A DNA stretch of 64,000 nt from Onchocerca lupi (Eukaryota > Nematoda > Chromadorea > Rhabditida > Onchocercidae). A model generated the notes under the pieces. It searched no databases and was not told where the DNA came from. It worked only from the letters and a program-made list of their open reading frames with translations. Every line of letters starts with the position of its first letter. Position 1 is the first letter of the stretch. The position numbers were made by a program, and so were the translations under genes. The stretch is from contig JAOVVO010000267.1 in the NCBI GenBank assembly GCA_028564675.1, forward strand, positions 1-64,000, read 5' to 3'. Shown piece by piece: positions 1 to 11,581 of this stretch.

Positions 1-314
1 ATTTTTTTTTTCATAAATAAAACCAAATTCAGTTTGAAATTCTAATTTCAATCCAGATTAAATTTTAATTTAAAAATAAGACAATTCGCTTAATAACTCT
101 TAATATAATCATCCACTTTTTTCTGTTGTTTTTTTCTTTTTTTTTTAAATAAAAAATGATTTTTTTTCTGGAAGAAATTAGATCAATATGGAAATATGAA
201 TTGATTCAAGTGTTATTTGAATTTTTAACCAGAATTGCTGCATTTATAACAAACTTTTTTACGACAAAATATTTCTTATAATAAAATAAGTACAAATATA
301 CAATTACAACTTAC
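1..314. other. Left-edge AT-rich stretch, no gene seen
   Basis: This stretch holds poly-T runs and AT-rich filler. If the minus-strand exon at 315-425 is real, this is the first part of its downstream intron, and the rest of that gene lies outside the window. Confidence 0.5.
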
Positions 315-425
315 GGCATCAGAATCATTATAATCAGGTTCTTCAGGTTGCCCGTCACCCATTCCATTTAAAATTAAATTGTCGAAATATATCATGCCTG
401 CTTCGTAATTCATCATAGTCATCAT
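315..425 (-). CDS. Possible first coding exon of a minus-strand gene leaving the window
   Basis: On the minus strand an open frame with clustered ATG codons (425, 422, 416, 413) reads MNYEAGMIYFDNL and then an acidic end, GQPEEPDYNDSDA, directly followed by a GTAAGT donor at 314. The reading is phase 0 at the donor. Upstream is a run of (GAT)n that would encode poly-Met in this frame, so the true start is more likely one of the downstream ATGs. No protein family is recognised. The opposite reading of the same segment gives poly-Asp and then a stop, so the frame choice rests mainly on the good donor. The rest of the gene would lie to the left of the window. Confidence 0.4.
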
Positions 426-1448
426 TGCTATCATCATCATCATCATCATCGTTGTTATCGTCGTTAGATAGCGGCAATAATAGGAGTAACAGAAATTTCA
501 ATGTTAATTTTTTAATTATGTATATATGTCCACTAAAAAATTACACCATAAATTTCTAAGTTAGTTTAAAACAAGCTTAAAGAGGATTAGTGAAGGTACC
601 CGCCTTACTTCTTCGATTTTCAATAAAATAAAAAATGAAATTTGTAGCAAATAGCTTAAATAATTTTCAAAATTATTATACCATAATAAAAGTGTTAGCT
701 TTAACTTTATGCAAATTTTAGTATGAGAAATTTCTTTTTTTAACAAAGAAGTTGTTTTTTTTTTTTTATTAAAAAGTGAAAAACAAATTTAGCTATAGCA
801 ATAATATTAAACTTCTGGAACAATATGAAAGATTTGGGATGAAAAGTTATAGTTCAATTGATAGCATTTTTCTTCAAAATAAAAAAGAAAAAAAAAGTGG
901 ATTTCATCATATTGATCGCGGTCTTCCTATTCAATTCCGAAAATTTTAGAAACCATTGAAAATTATGCCGACATATTTTCTTTAAGTAATTAAAAAATAT
1001 GGTACATCTAAATAGCAATAATTTTTTCCTTCGTTACTTATTGATAAATTAAATTCCGTAAAACTTTATTATAGAGCTTCATGAATGATTCGTCAGAATT
1101 ATGTTGAATATTTCAAAATTTCGAAATTATGAAATATTTGACATTATCAGTTTTGATAAAAAAAAATAGTGATAGAAATATGAACTATTTATTGCAATTT
1201 TAATTTTTAATAAATTAATAGTAATAGAAACTTAGTGTTGCAAATTTTCATAACCTGCATTATTGTACAGTATGCAAGAGGAATATTTTAACTTGAAGAA
1301 GAAGAATAATCATTAGAAAATTCTTCGAGACTGCTCGTTTTTTTTTCTTTTTTTTTTCTTTGATTAACTTTCTATTTAATGGCATAATCCAAAATGCTCA
1401 AAATTATTGCAGGGAATAATTTTGCTAAAAAATTTAAATAAAATTCAG
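426..1448. other. Non-coding AT-rich stretch
   Basis: I see only short stop-rich frames here and no convincing exon. It may be upstream sequence shared by the minus-strand exon at 315-425 and whatever begins near 1449. Confidence 0.5.
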
Positions 1449-1998
1449 GTCAGAAGTTGCGAACAGAATCTCTCGTCCAAGATTCGAGAAGCAATATTCT
1501 TCTATCCGACCAATCATGAAGCGACGCGTTGGAGTTCAAGTAAGTTGATGTCAAGGGGGAGGAGTCCCGAAGGATTTAAAAGGCCAGATTCCAGGCTAGC
1601 AGTTCAGTTGAAACGACGCAGCCGAACAGTTCAGGACGATTGATTTGGAATATTTATTATTCGTTAATCCCTATTGTTTAAACGGGATATTTTGTTCAAC
1701 ATCGTATAAACTCAATAAAGACTATATTGTTGACTTAGAGAAATCACAACAACAAGAAGAATCAATCTCCAAATTACAAAGCAAATCAATTGAGAGGATC
1801 CTTCACCCAAAGTACAAAAAAAAAAGTTTGATTTTGTATTTAATCCGATGATAAGATTTAATTTTCGATGATAGCGATTGATAAGAATATAAAATTACTC
1901 TTAAGAAATCGATCAATTTGATTAAATATTCAATTTCGATTTTTCAGTTGTTATCATTGGTAGACATCGCATTAAAGCTGATTGCATTCTTCATCTAA
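1449..1998 (+). other. GC-raised island with two candidate plus-strand exons
   Basis: An AG acceptor (ATTCAG, 1443-1448) precedes 1449-1539, which ends at a GTAAGTTG donor. A second acceptor (TTTTTCAG) ends at 1947. If translation starts at ATG 1516, exon one reads MKRRVGVQ and joins in phase 0 to a hydrophobic stretch starting LLSLVDIALKL, stopping at 1998 (24 residues). In another frame the first block is open throughout, and the join also stays open past 1998. The block at 1500-1645 is visibly richer in G and C than its surroundings. It could be the 5' end of a small gene, an untranslated exon, or a promoter region. I recognise no product. Confidence 0.25.
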
Positions 1999-2469
1999 TA
2001 TATATTTCTGTTTTAATTTACATTTATTTTGTTATAAAATTTAAAATCCTCTTTTTTACTTTCGCTTTCAATTTGAGAAAATAAATATATTTTGTGTTGC
2101 AATACCCATTAAAATAAAAAATATTTCAAAAAATTGGAATAAAAAAGTACTTTAAAATGTCTCTCATAATTTATCTAGTGGATCTTGAAGAAAATTTTCC
2201 TGTGAAATGAAAGTTGTAAGTCGAATTTGTATCATAAACTTTTTAAAAATAGACATGCATATAAATTATATTCTTAATTTATATCAATCAAAGACGAAAA
2301 ATTTAAAAATTTTTTACTTTTGCATAAAATCTATCAGAATTACTTTTTGCTTCATTCGTTTCCACTATTTCATATTAAAAAACTGATTTGTTATAAATAC
2401 ATGCATATATGACTTTAATTTATGCTAATTTTTTGATGATTTTTTTTTTTTTAATATCGCTAACAACAA

Positions 2470-3803
2470 ATGAAGCATTTTTCTGGATTAGTTCTTTTGA
2501 ATTTATTGCTTGCAACTTTTCTGCCAACTTTTCCATTACAAATTATTGATGGCATCTATTTGGGATGTAAGTTTCATTAATTCTTTTTTTTTTTGCTGAT
2601 AAATTTTGAGTAATTGAATTCTCTAAATTTAATGTTACAATTATTTCTAATGTATTATAATGTTATAAATTAGCTAAACAACGAATTATTTATATTTCAG
2701 TATGCCGAAGGGAATGTTTAGAACGTAATGAAAATCCTATTGTACGAGTACGAATATTCAAAGATAATTCAATAGTAGCTCGAGTTTGCTATAATATGAC
2801 TAAACAAATGTCAAAATATCCGTTATTTAATCGTCTTTATTCAAACGATGAACTACAAAAAACTTTGGTAAAAGAAAAAGCTGAATCATTTTCCGCAATA
2901 TACGTTTGTGATCGTGGAATAGGTGCATGGGAATTTTCTCAACAGGTACGCGTAATTAACAACTAATTTTTAATTGTGACATCGTAACGTTAATATTTAT
3001 TCAAAAATCAAAAATTAATAGTACATAAATCAAAGTTTAAAGTAATATGATAAAAAAAAAAATTTATTAAGATTTGAATAGCATGGTGAAAAAAAAAAAC
3101 AAAAAACAAAAAATACTTTAAAATTTAAAATATGATGGGACAAAAAAAAAAGGAAAATATCGAATTATTTAAATGTTGAATAAAATATTATTTAGCATTT
3201 TGATTAAATTATTGCAAAAACCATTAGACAACAATGAATAGCTTGGTTGAGCTTTTATCTTCATTTAATAAATTAGTAAATTCGATAGAAAATTAAATGG
3301 TAAAATATAATACCTAAAATCGGATAGATCAAAATTATTTGTTTTTACGAAAAAAAGATCTTACTATAGTCAATTTAATTTTAAACTAATCTTAAGTGAA
3401 ATCTGAAAATTTTTATAGTTTATAAAATCACTGCATTTTTGCCCAAATGAACGAAGAAAAAAATATTTATGTTAAGTGAAATAATAATATTTCACATCCA
3501 TTATCATATATATTATTAAACTAAATGGTAAAATAAAATAGCTAAAATCGGACGGGTCAAAATTATTTGTTTCTACTGAATAAAATCTTACTTTTTATAT
3601 AGCATTTTTTTACGTCTTCGTGTTTTTCCGTAATTGTATTTATTGATGAAATTTTAAGATTAACAATTATTTGCTAAACTTCTACACATATAAATGATCA
3701 TTTATAGCATCTGAAAAGTCAATATAAAACATCGAATGTCACATGTCCACAAGTTCAACACGTGTCAGATATACGATCATGTCCTATCATAAGTGGCCTT
3801 TAA
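2470..3803 (+). CDS. Small secreted six-cysteine protein, family unknown
   Basis: Three exons, 2470-2566, 2701-2945 and 3708-3803, join in phases 1 and 0 with clean GTAAGT/GTACGC donors and TTTCAG/TTATAG acceptors, giving 145 residues. The first 24 or so residues are a hydrophobic signal peptide (MKHFSGLVLLNLLLATFLP). The mature part holds six cysteines (about residues 34, 38, 62, 102, 127 and 139), enough for three disulfides, and two N-glycosylation sites (NMT at 64, NVT at 124). There is no other membrane segment. I recognise no domain. The ATG follows a long T tract, compatible with trans-splicing. An alternative third exon at 4080 ending in a short tail was considered and is less likely because it skips the two C-terminal cysteines. 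Confidence 0.72.
3295..3590. repeat. Imperfect direct repeat pair (about 70 bp) in intron 2
   Basis: Two related blocks, about 3295-3364 and 3523-3590, share AAATGGTAAAATA, then CTAAAATCGGA, then TCAAAATTATTTGTTT and an ATCTTACT end. They lie 228 bp apart in the same orientation, inside the second intron of the small secreted protein gene. Confidence 0.75.
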
Positions 3804-6800
3804 ATTCTACAATTCATTGCGATATTGGTCTGTTTCATAAATTAAACTTTTTTTTTCTACTGCTTTAATACTAAGTAAATATGTATTACATTATGAATAT
3901 TTCGTTATAATTGGTAAAAACTTTGTCTGTCTTTTAACACTACTTACACATGATAATTATTTCTGTAAAAAATACAACAAATTTATGAAACAAAAATTTT
4001 AACAAATTTTTATTCTTAATTTTACAAAGAAATTTGGAGTTAGAAAATAATTTCATTTATGCTAATTTTGTAATTTCAGGAGCAAAATATTCATCGCAGT
4101 GATTGAAGAAACAGATTTGAAAACTTGGAAAAGATGTCTAAAATTCTATTATTATAATTTGAAATTTGAAAATAAAAATCTTGAATTATTTCATCATTGT
4201 AATGAATTATAGTAATAATTACATGACAACTTTTTTTTTTCTTTTCGTGCAAAATAAACATGAAATTGTTTTATTATTTGAGATGTTTGGAATGAAGATT
4301 AGAGTTTGAAAAGAGAAATGAAGGTATAAATAATATAAAATAAAATAATCTGTCAAAAATTTTAGTGCATTTCATTTAATTAGAAATAATAGTAATGGCT
4401 AAAAGATCACTTCTAATTTTTTTTTCAGATTTTTTATTTTAATTTTCATCTTAAATTAATGATATGATAAACAAAACGACAATTTTAGTTTTCATTTTAA
4501 CACTTTTGAATGATTTTTTGATTGATAAGGGAGATAATAATGTTTATTTTATCATTAGCGATGTTATCTCCTGTATTTTTTTTATATTACTCATAAAGCA
4601 AAACTATTGTTCATTTTGAAACTTTTTTCTTCATAACTTTTATTCTGATCAAATTCTGTCATATGAAATTCTAATATGTTTTATGGATATCTTTTAAAAA
4701 AAGGACGAATTGAATGATAATATAGAGAAATCAAACCATTTATTTTACTTTGCATATTGTTTAGCGCTTATTTAAAGATGTTTATTCACCAGTAAAAATT
4801 TTAAATTTTAATTTCATAAAATCTTTTTACAATTCCCTTCACTCCTGAGTGACATAAATGTTATCTGTCAGCTGTTAAAATGGTTCTCTTTGATTCATCC
4901 GCTTGGTTGTTATCACTAATAATTTTTTTTTTTTTTTTTTCATTTACAATATATGCAATAATCGAATTGATTGTTTAATGCTTAAATTTCTCACAAAATT
5001 GTAAAATTCAAATTAGTTATGCAAAACTGGAATTTATTTTTTCCATTATTCAATACTTCATATCTTCTTTTTGTGAGAACTTTTAATTACTTGCAATTTC
5101 CATTTTTTTTAATGAAAAAAAAAAAAAAAAAAAGAATTTGCTCTAACAAATATAATAAAATAAACGATACCATATTCGTCTTTTTTGACAATTAAATTTT
5201 AACATGAAACTGAAGTATGAATAATGTTAGCTTTAATTTAGTTTCTTTTTTTAATTTAAAAAAAAATTTTCAGGAATTCCAATTTGAAAAAGAAGTGAAA
5301 TTTTTTAACTGTGTTATAATGAAGCAAATAAAGTAGAAAATGATGGAATCAAATATTAATTTCTACCTACATCTGTCTGGAACATTAGAAATCTATAGAA
5401 AAACTTTGAAAAGGAAACTTTAAGACAGTAAAGGAAAAGCAAAAGTTCAAAAATATTTCAAAGAGCAGAAAATGAAGGATCAAAGCAAAAAATGACAATA
5501 ATGTTACATCGTTGATTTCATTGTACTTCAGATGGAACACTAAAAATCTGCAGAAAAACTTCAAGATATTAACATTAGTAATGAAAAATATGAAAAGTAA
5601 TAATTAATAGATTATCATTAGGTAAAATTGGGTCTTTCTGCTTTTTACCTTATCATATCATTTCCAATCCTTATCTCTTTGATCATTTAGCATCACTTTT
5701 ATCATTTTTATCATGATCATCATTTAACATTATTTTTGAATCATCAAAATAACGATACTCTTAAAAATTGCAAGTATGAAAAAGATGTTGAAACTTTTGC
5801 CTTATATTCATAATTTTGTGAAAAGCCTTATCGAAAAAACTTTTTAAAATTCAATCGAAAAAAGTAAAAATGGTTGTAAATTTGGATAATAATATGTAAC
5901 AATGGCTTTCGAATGAGAAATAATCAAAGCGAATGAAAGTTTTAAAGAAAATTTATGATCTCGGAATTTTCTAAGTTTTTGATTAAAAATATTTAAAAGA
6001 ATTATTGAAATTTACTTCTTACGTAAATTGAATATTAAATAATCAGCTTTCTCAGTTTTAAAAAGGTATATAAAAACAAAATTGAACTATGCATTAGTCT
6101 GAAATGATCGAAAATAATTTATTTTATGTTAAGAACAAATTGACCTAATCACTGTTGGGGAATCAATTCGTAAAATAAACTGATGTTCTCTTGATAAACA
6201 TGTATTATTAGATTGGAGCTTAAAAAGCTTAAATAGAAGATGAACAAAATTAGCGATAAATTTAATGAAAGATTGGTATAAATTATAGGATTAGAATCAT
6301 TTATATTCATATTTCAATAATATAAATTTGAATTTTCAATTGTAAGCCATTATAATTATGTTATAAATAATCGCATAATTTTGACAATTTTAACTTTAAA
6401 AAAGTGTCACAGTTATTTTTTTCTTTTCTAATTATTAAATACGAAACAACAAATTAAATTAATGTTATCATAAAACTTTCAAATAATAACCAGAAAAAAA
6501 AAACAGATAACCGTATTTGCAATTTCGTTTCTGTTTGTATATTTTCGCAACAAAGGTTGGAAATTTTGAGAGTTAAAATTTTGATGAATAATATTTTATG
6601 AAACTTTTATGCTGGTTCATATGAACAAAGTGTTGATAAATTATCAACATTTTCCAAACTTAATTAATTATCAGTAGATAATATGCATTACTGATAACAT
6701 ATTGATAGCTATTATGAACATGAATAAGTGATAATCGGACAACATTTTTTCCAATTATTCACCAATTTGAGCTATTCCAGAATTTTTTGATCATTCCATT

Positions 6801-7805
6801 TTACGTAATTCATGAAATTTTTTGCATAATTTTAAATTGTTTTAAACAGCTACTAAATATGAACTAAGAAAAATTCCCGAAATTTCTCTATCATCAAATG
6901 ATGCTGATTGATTATTTATTGGAATATTAATAATAATCGTGCAAAAAATTAAGTTCAATTTTCTGCCAAGAAAAAAAAAAGAAAATATCATTCGACAAAA
7001 AATGAAATTAGTAAAAAATTGATAATTTAAAGTACTCAAAGAGCAAAAAAAAAAAAAAAGAAGAAAAAAGGAATAAATCAATGTGCTGGGTGTGCAGCAT
7101 TTTGATGAATGTTATTCAAGGTTGATGATGACAAGTTTTAGTGCAGCAGGAAGCAAACAACAATCGTCAATATAAACTTCAATGGATAATTATCGAATCT
7201 CAAATCATTTAAAATACTTTTAAACTTTCAGACTAGTTGCTTGTACAGAAGTAATGCTTTAATTTATGCTAAGCGTTCAGATTTCCATTTAAATTTTCTA
7301 TTGTTCGATTCATTTTTCACTAATCAAATATACTTATACTTATTTTTTCATCTATTTAGTTGCAAATTTATCTGATTGTTTATTTATTCAATTTATTCAG
7401 ATAATTTGTTAAATAATATATTTTCAATTTTTTACAAAATTTAAATTATTTTCACCAGAATAAAAAAAAAAAAAAGATGCTTTTCTTTAATGATTATTTT
7501 CAAATTTCTAATTATATTCATGTTATCGATTAGTAGTTTGAATTGAACTTTTGGCAAGTCAAATTTTGTGTTAGTCTTCTATTCATTAATTTATTCATTC
7601 CATAACACATTTTTTCTTCTTACTCAATGATTTATTAATTCATATATTTTTGATTCGTTTTTTGGCAAAATTAAATCATTTTCATAATGTTATTCATCTT
7701 TCATTTTTCAATTATTATAATTTTGATAGAATTAATCGTTTTATGAGAAAAATAAGCTATTTGATTTTCTAATTTTGAATATTTAATTTTTCCATCTTTT
7801 TTCTT

Positions 7806-7807
<2 letters not shown>
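3804..7807. other. Intergenic region between the two plus-strand genes
   Basis: About 4 kb of AT-rich sequence without a convincing exon on either strand. It contains poly-A/T runs and a weak duplicated motif (GAACATTAGAAATCTATAG near 5380 and GAACACTAAAAATCTGCAG near 5535). The final part must contain the lysoplasmalogenase promoter. Confidence 0.6.

Positions 7808-7839
<32 letters not shown>
7808..7839. repeat. 32-base T tract just before the lysoplasmalogenase start
   Basis: An uninterrupted run of T ends about 30 bases before the ATG at 7870. The sequence after it contains an AAAAAAG then a purine-rich leader, so the tract could act as the pyrimidine tract of a trans-splice acceptor, or as a nucleosome-free promoter element. 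Its length is likely to vary and to be hard to sequence. Confidence 0.8.
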
Positions 7840-7840
<1 letters not shown>

Positions 7841-7869
7841 AAAAAAGGAATAACAAATCAACAAAACGA

Positions 7870-10116
7870 ATGAATGCTGTTCTTCTTGCATTTCCATATT
7901 TCGCAATGGTTTTCATATTTTATCATCAATCAAATGGTTTTATCAGAACTTATGATAATTTATATGAATATTGGTAAGTTAACTATTTTATCAGAATTTA
8001 ATCATGCTTTATCAAAAAAAATCATTTATGATGTTGAAACTTTATCATAATCTTAATAAATCATGACAAATAAATACTGTTGAATGTACGTGCAATAATA
8101 CTAATATATCATATTTTTTTCTGATTTCAATCTAATATTCTGTGATATATTTTTGATAATGCTTTATCAAATCATAAAATTATGGTACTTTTTTCTTTTT
8201 TTTCTTTTTTTTGTAACCAGAAGTTATCCATATCGATGGAAATGGAAACTAATGAATTATTTTTCAGATGAATCTTACATTTCAAAATTTAGAATATGCA
8301 AAAAATCATCAATAAATCATACATCAAAAAAAAAGTAATTAAATCTAATTAATTTTTTTGTTAATTTTAGGAAAACACTGCCGGTTCTAATTTTAAGCAT
8401 ACTGTATTATGCTGTTGGTTCAAGCTTCAGTAATCGTCAACGCACATTTGCATCCCTCGGATTGCTCTTTGGTGCCATCGGTGATTACATGATAACACGA
8501 CCAAATGATGGTCTTATCTTCGGAGCAGTTTGTTTTGGCATCGGTCATATTTTTTATTTGGTAAGCACTAATTAATTAGCAATTAGCACTTATGATTATT
8601 ATCACTTCCAAGCATATTTAACAATTCTATTCATTTGTCGTTTTTTTCCCGAAATATTTTCTCTCAATGAATAAATCCTCTCAGCTATTATTTTTTCTAT
8701 CATTATAAACAATAAATGAAATTATACAAATGCTGGAAAAAAATGAAATGAATTAATTATAATTTATTTATGTTTTTTATAATTTTAATTAATTAATTGT
8801 AACTGCATAAATTAATGTTATTTTATAATTTTTTTTCGTTTTGAATCATCAATAGTATAGTGGTAAAAATTACTACCGTATATATTCAAATATATATTTA
8901 AGGAGACAATACTTTTTTTTTCAGAAAAAAATTTAAAAATTACAAAACTTTTTTTATTCAGATTACAAATAATTCTTCATTCTTCTTAATTATAGACAAT
9001 AATTAGAAGAAAAAAAGTACTAAGTTTAATAAATATGGATTTTATATTTCAATTAATATTTACTCATAAAATTTTTATATTTTATTTCGGATTCATTTAA
9101 AATTTTTCATTTTAGTTTAAATTGAATTTGTGAAATTTTTTGCTTCAATTCAAATTCATTCATAAATTTATTCGGATTTCAATTTATGCAATTTTTTCAT
9201 GTTTTAAATTCATATTTTTCAAATATATATCTAAAATAGTATCTTGCTCTTTCCGTTTCATTTTTCTTCTTTCTAATTTCATATTTTAGTTTAGCTTTTC
9301 TATTTCGATTCAAATTTAATCATAAAATTCCTTGTTTCAGTTCACATTTACTCATCGTGTTGGAAATCTTTGCATCCCATTATTATTGATCATAATATTG
9401 ATCAGTTCTGTAGTATTTTATATAACTTTACCATTGTTATTAACTATTCATCTAATTGCATCAACAATTATAATTATTTATTCATTACTGCTCTTGACAT
9501 GTGTCGTATTCAGTGGTTCATTATATATCCATGGTGGTCCATATGATTGTTCACGACAATTTGTAAGTTTTATATTATTTAAAGTTTATTTTTCACAATT
9601 TAATTCATATTTTTTTCAAACAAAAAATAAAAAAAATAGTTTCTTCCTTCTTTTTTTTTTTGATTCTATTTATTTCTACTTTTCCTTTTTTTTTTTTCTC
9701 TTTTTGAAATGGAAAATCTGAAAATTAAAATTTTTTTTTTGTTTTTTTGTTTGTATTAAATATTTTTTAATAATAAAACATCATCCATTTTTTAATAGCT
9801 TATCATTGCTAATTAATTGACACTTTTTTTCAATTAAAAATTGATAATTTTTTACTTCCAGAATAATCTCCTACGATTTCTCGGTTTCGTCTTATTTTTT
9901 TTATCCGATAATACATTAATTATTCATCATGTTGGAGTTGCTGTACCAGTTGCTGACAAATTGATCTTATCAACCTATTTTATTGCACAATATCTTATTT
10001 TATGCGGCTCATCATCATCATCATCATTATCACCACCACCATCATCGTCATCGTCATTATTATCAGCATTATCATGCTGCCATTACATGCAAGTACACCA
10101 AAAATCTAGTAAATAA
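7870..10116 (+). CDS. TMEM86/YhhN family lysoplasmalogenase
   Basis: Four exons (7870-7973, 8371-8560, 9341-9562, 9862-10116) join in frame to 256 residues. The family is an integral-membrane hydrolase that cleaves the vinyl-ether bond of lysoplasmalogens into a fatty aldehyde and a glycerophospho-alcohol, usually in the ER or endosomal membrane. Signatures seen are LLFGAIGDYM (Asp 73), FGIGHIFYL (His 94), RFLGFVLFFLSDNT (Arg 177, Asp 188) and STYFIAQYLIL, with about eight hydrophobic segments. The two aspartates are the conserved polar residues thought to be catalytic. Length is near the family's usual 220-240, plus a low-complexity Ser/Pro tail from a TCA repeat after residue 220. An AATAAA lies at 10151. 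Whether a further upstream exon exists is open, but the model is complete as it stands. Confidence 0.9.
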
Positions 10117-11581
10117 ATTTTGATTTTGAATTTTAATTCATATCAAAGAAAATAAACCTTGTCAAATACAAATAACTTTTCATGACTAATGGATTAATTG
10201 ATTGATTGATTGTTTGGTACATTAACTTGTCAGCAATTATTTTTATGTATTTAAATAGCAAAGAAAATTCTTTTGATAAATAATTTGTGAAGAAAGACGA
10301 CAAATTTGTATTCTCAAAATGATATTTTTGTAATTGAAAAAATTTTTTTCAATGCATGGGAAGAAAAAAAAAGTTTTTTTTATTTTAATCAACGAAGCAT
10401 AGTATACAAATAAATGATGAAAAAAGCAAGTTTACAAGTTGAATGCAAATTAATTTAATTTTGCTATGCCAAATGGTAAATAAAGATATCAATTAGATGA
10501 TAATGATCAGTTTACCAGTTGAATGGTAATGATTTTTGATGATGACATTTGAAATTCAATGGTAATTTTTGAAACGGCATGACTGATTATACCATAATGG
10601 TGTAGAAGTGGAATTTTGAAAAATTGATTGAAAATTTCAAATTCTAACTTATTTTTTTTTTCAATAACATTTTGTAATAATATTACTTCAGATAGGTAAT
10701 TCAAGCTGTTGCTAATGGTATGATTTTTCATCACTTATTAACTTAGCATTAAAAAAAAATTAAAATATTTTACTTTCAATTTAATTTTTTTTCTCTTTAC
10801 TTTGATGCATTAAAATTCTGTGAAAATTAGACCAACTGGGTGACAATAATGTTTAATTGTATAATCTGAACTTTGAAGGTTATAATTTTTCTTTTCGTCT
10901 CAAATAATGAAGAAAGACAAATGAAAGATAAGTTTACAATTATCGGAAGCATGAAATAAAAAAAAAACAATGCTGTAAAGAATATTTTGAAATCAACGAA
11001 AAGAAGGAAACAAAAAACAAAAAAAATTCTTAGTTTTTGAAATTGTACTTTAATGTCGCTATCTTTTTAAGATAACAGATTTAAAAAAATATGAAAAAAT
11101 CATTCATTGTAATTTTTCCCTGAAAAAAGTAAAACTTTTTTTTCTTTTTTGCGAAAATTCGTAAAAGAAATGAGCAAAATCATTAAAAATTTTTCTCTTT
11201 CGAAGAAAATTTCAAGAATCTTGATCATTTCTTTTTCTTGAAAATATTTAACTATTGAATGGAGGCATGCTAGAACATATTTAAAATTAATTACTTCCAT
11301 GATAATGCAAAAATGATTTGCAAAAAATTTTTTGCCAAGGCACTTCTCCTAGATTTTGATTTATTCAATAATTGGATTTAACTTAAAATTATTTATTAAA
11401 TGCAATTTATAATTTAGGCACAATAAAATTAACCAAATCATATAAGTTTCTTTTTGCATTATCGTGAAAGTAACTAATTTTCAAATTTGATTTCTAGCAT
11501 GTTTATACTTGATATTTTAATTTTATTCTGGTTCCAAACAATATGAATACCAATTAATAGCTAAATTAATTCACTTTACAA
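10117..11581. other. Convergent 3' intergenic region
   Basis: This lies between the ends of the plus-strand lysoplasmalogenase gene and the minus-strand jip-1. It holds the AATAAA for the former (10151-10156) and, on the minus strand, an AATAAA for jip-1 at 11522-11527, about 55 bases past its stop. I see no exon. Confidence 0.65.

Noticed and set aside
4080..4106. Alternative last exon of the secreted-protein gene after a TTTCAG acceptor
   Set aside because: It is in phase but codes only eight residues before the stop and skips the exon at 3708-3803, which carries two cysteines and a glycosylation site.
7701..7916. Lys-rich minus-strand open frame
   Set aside because: It is the complement of the T tract and the first lysoplasmalogenase exon.
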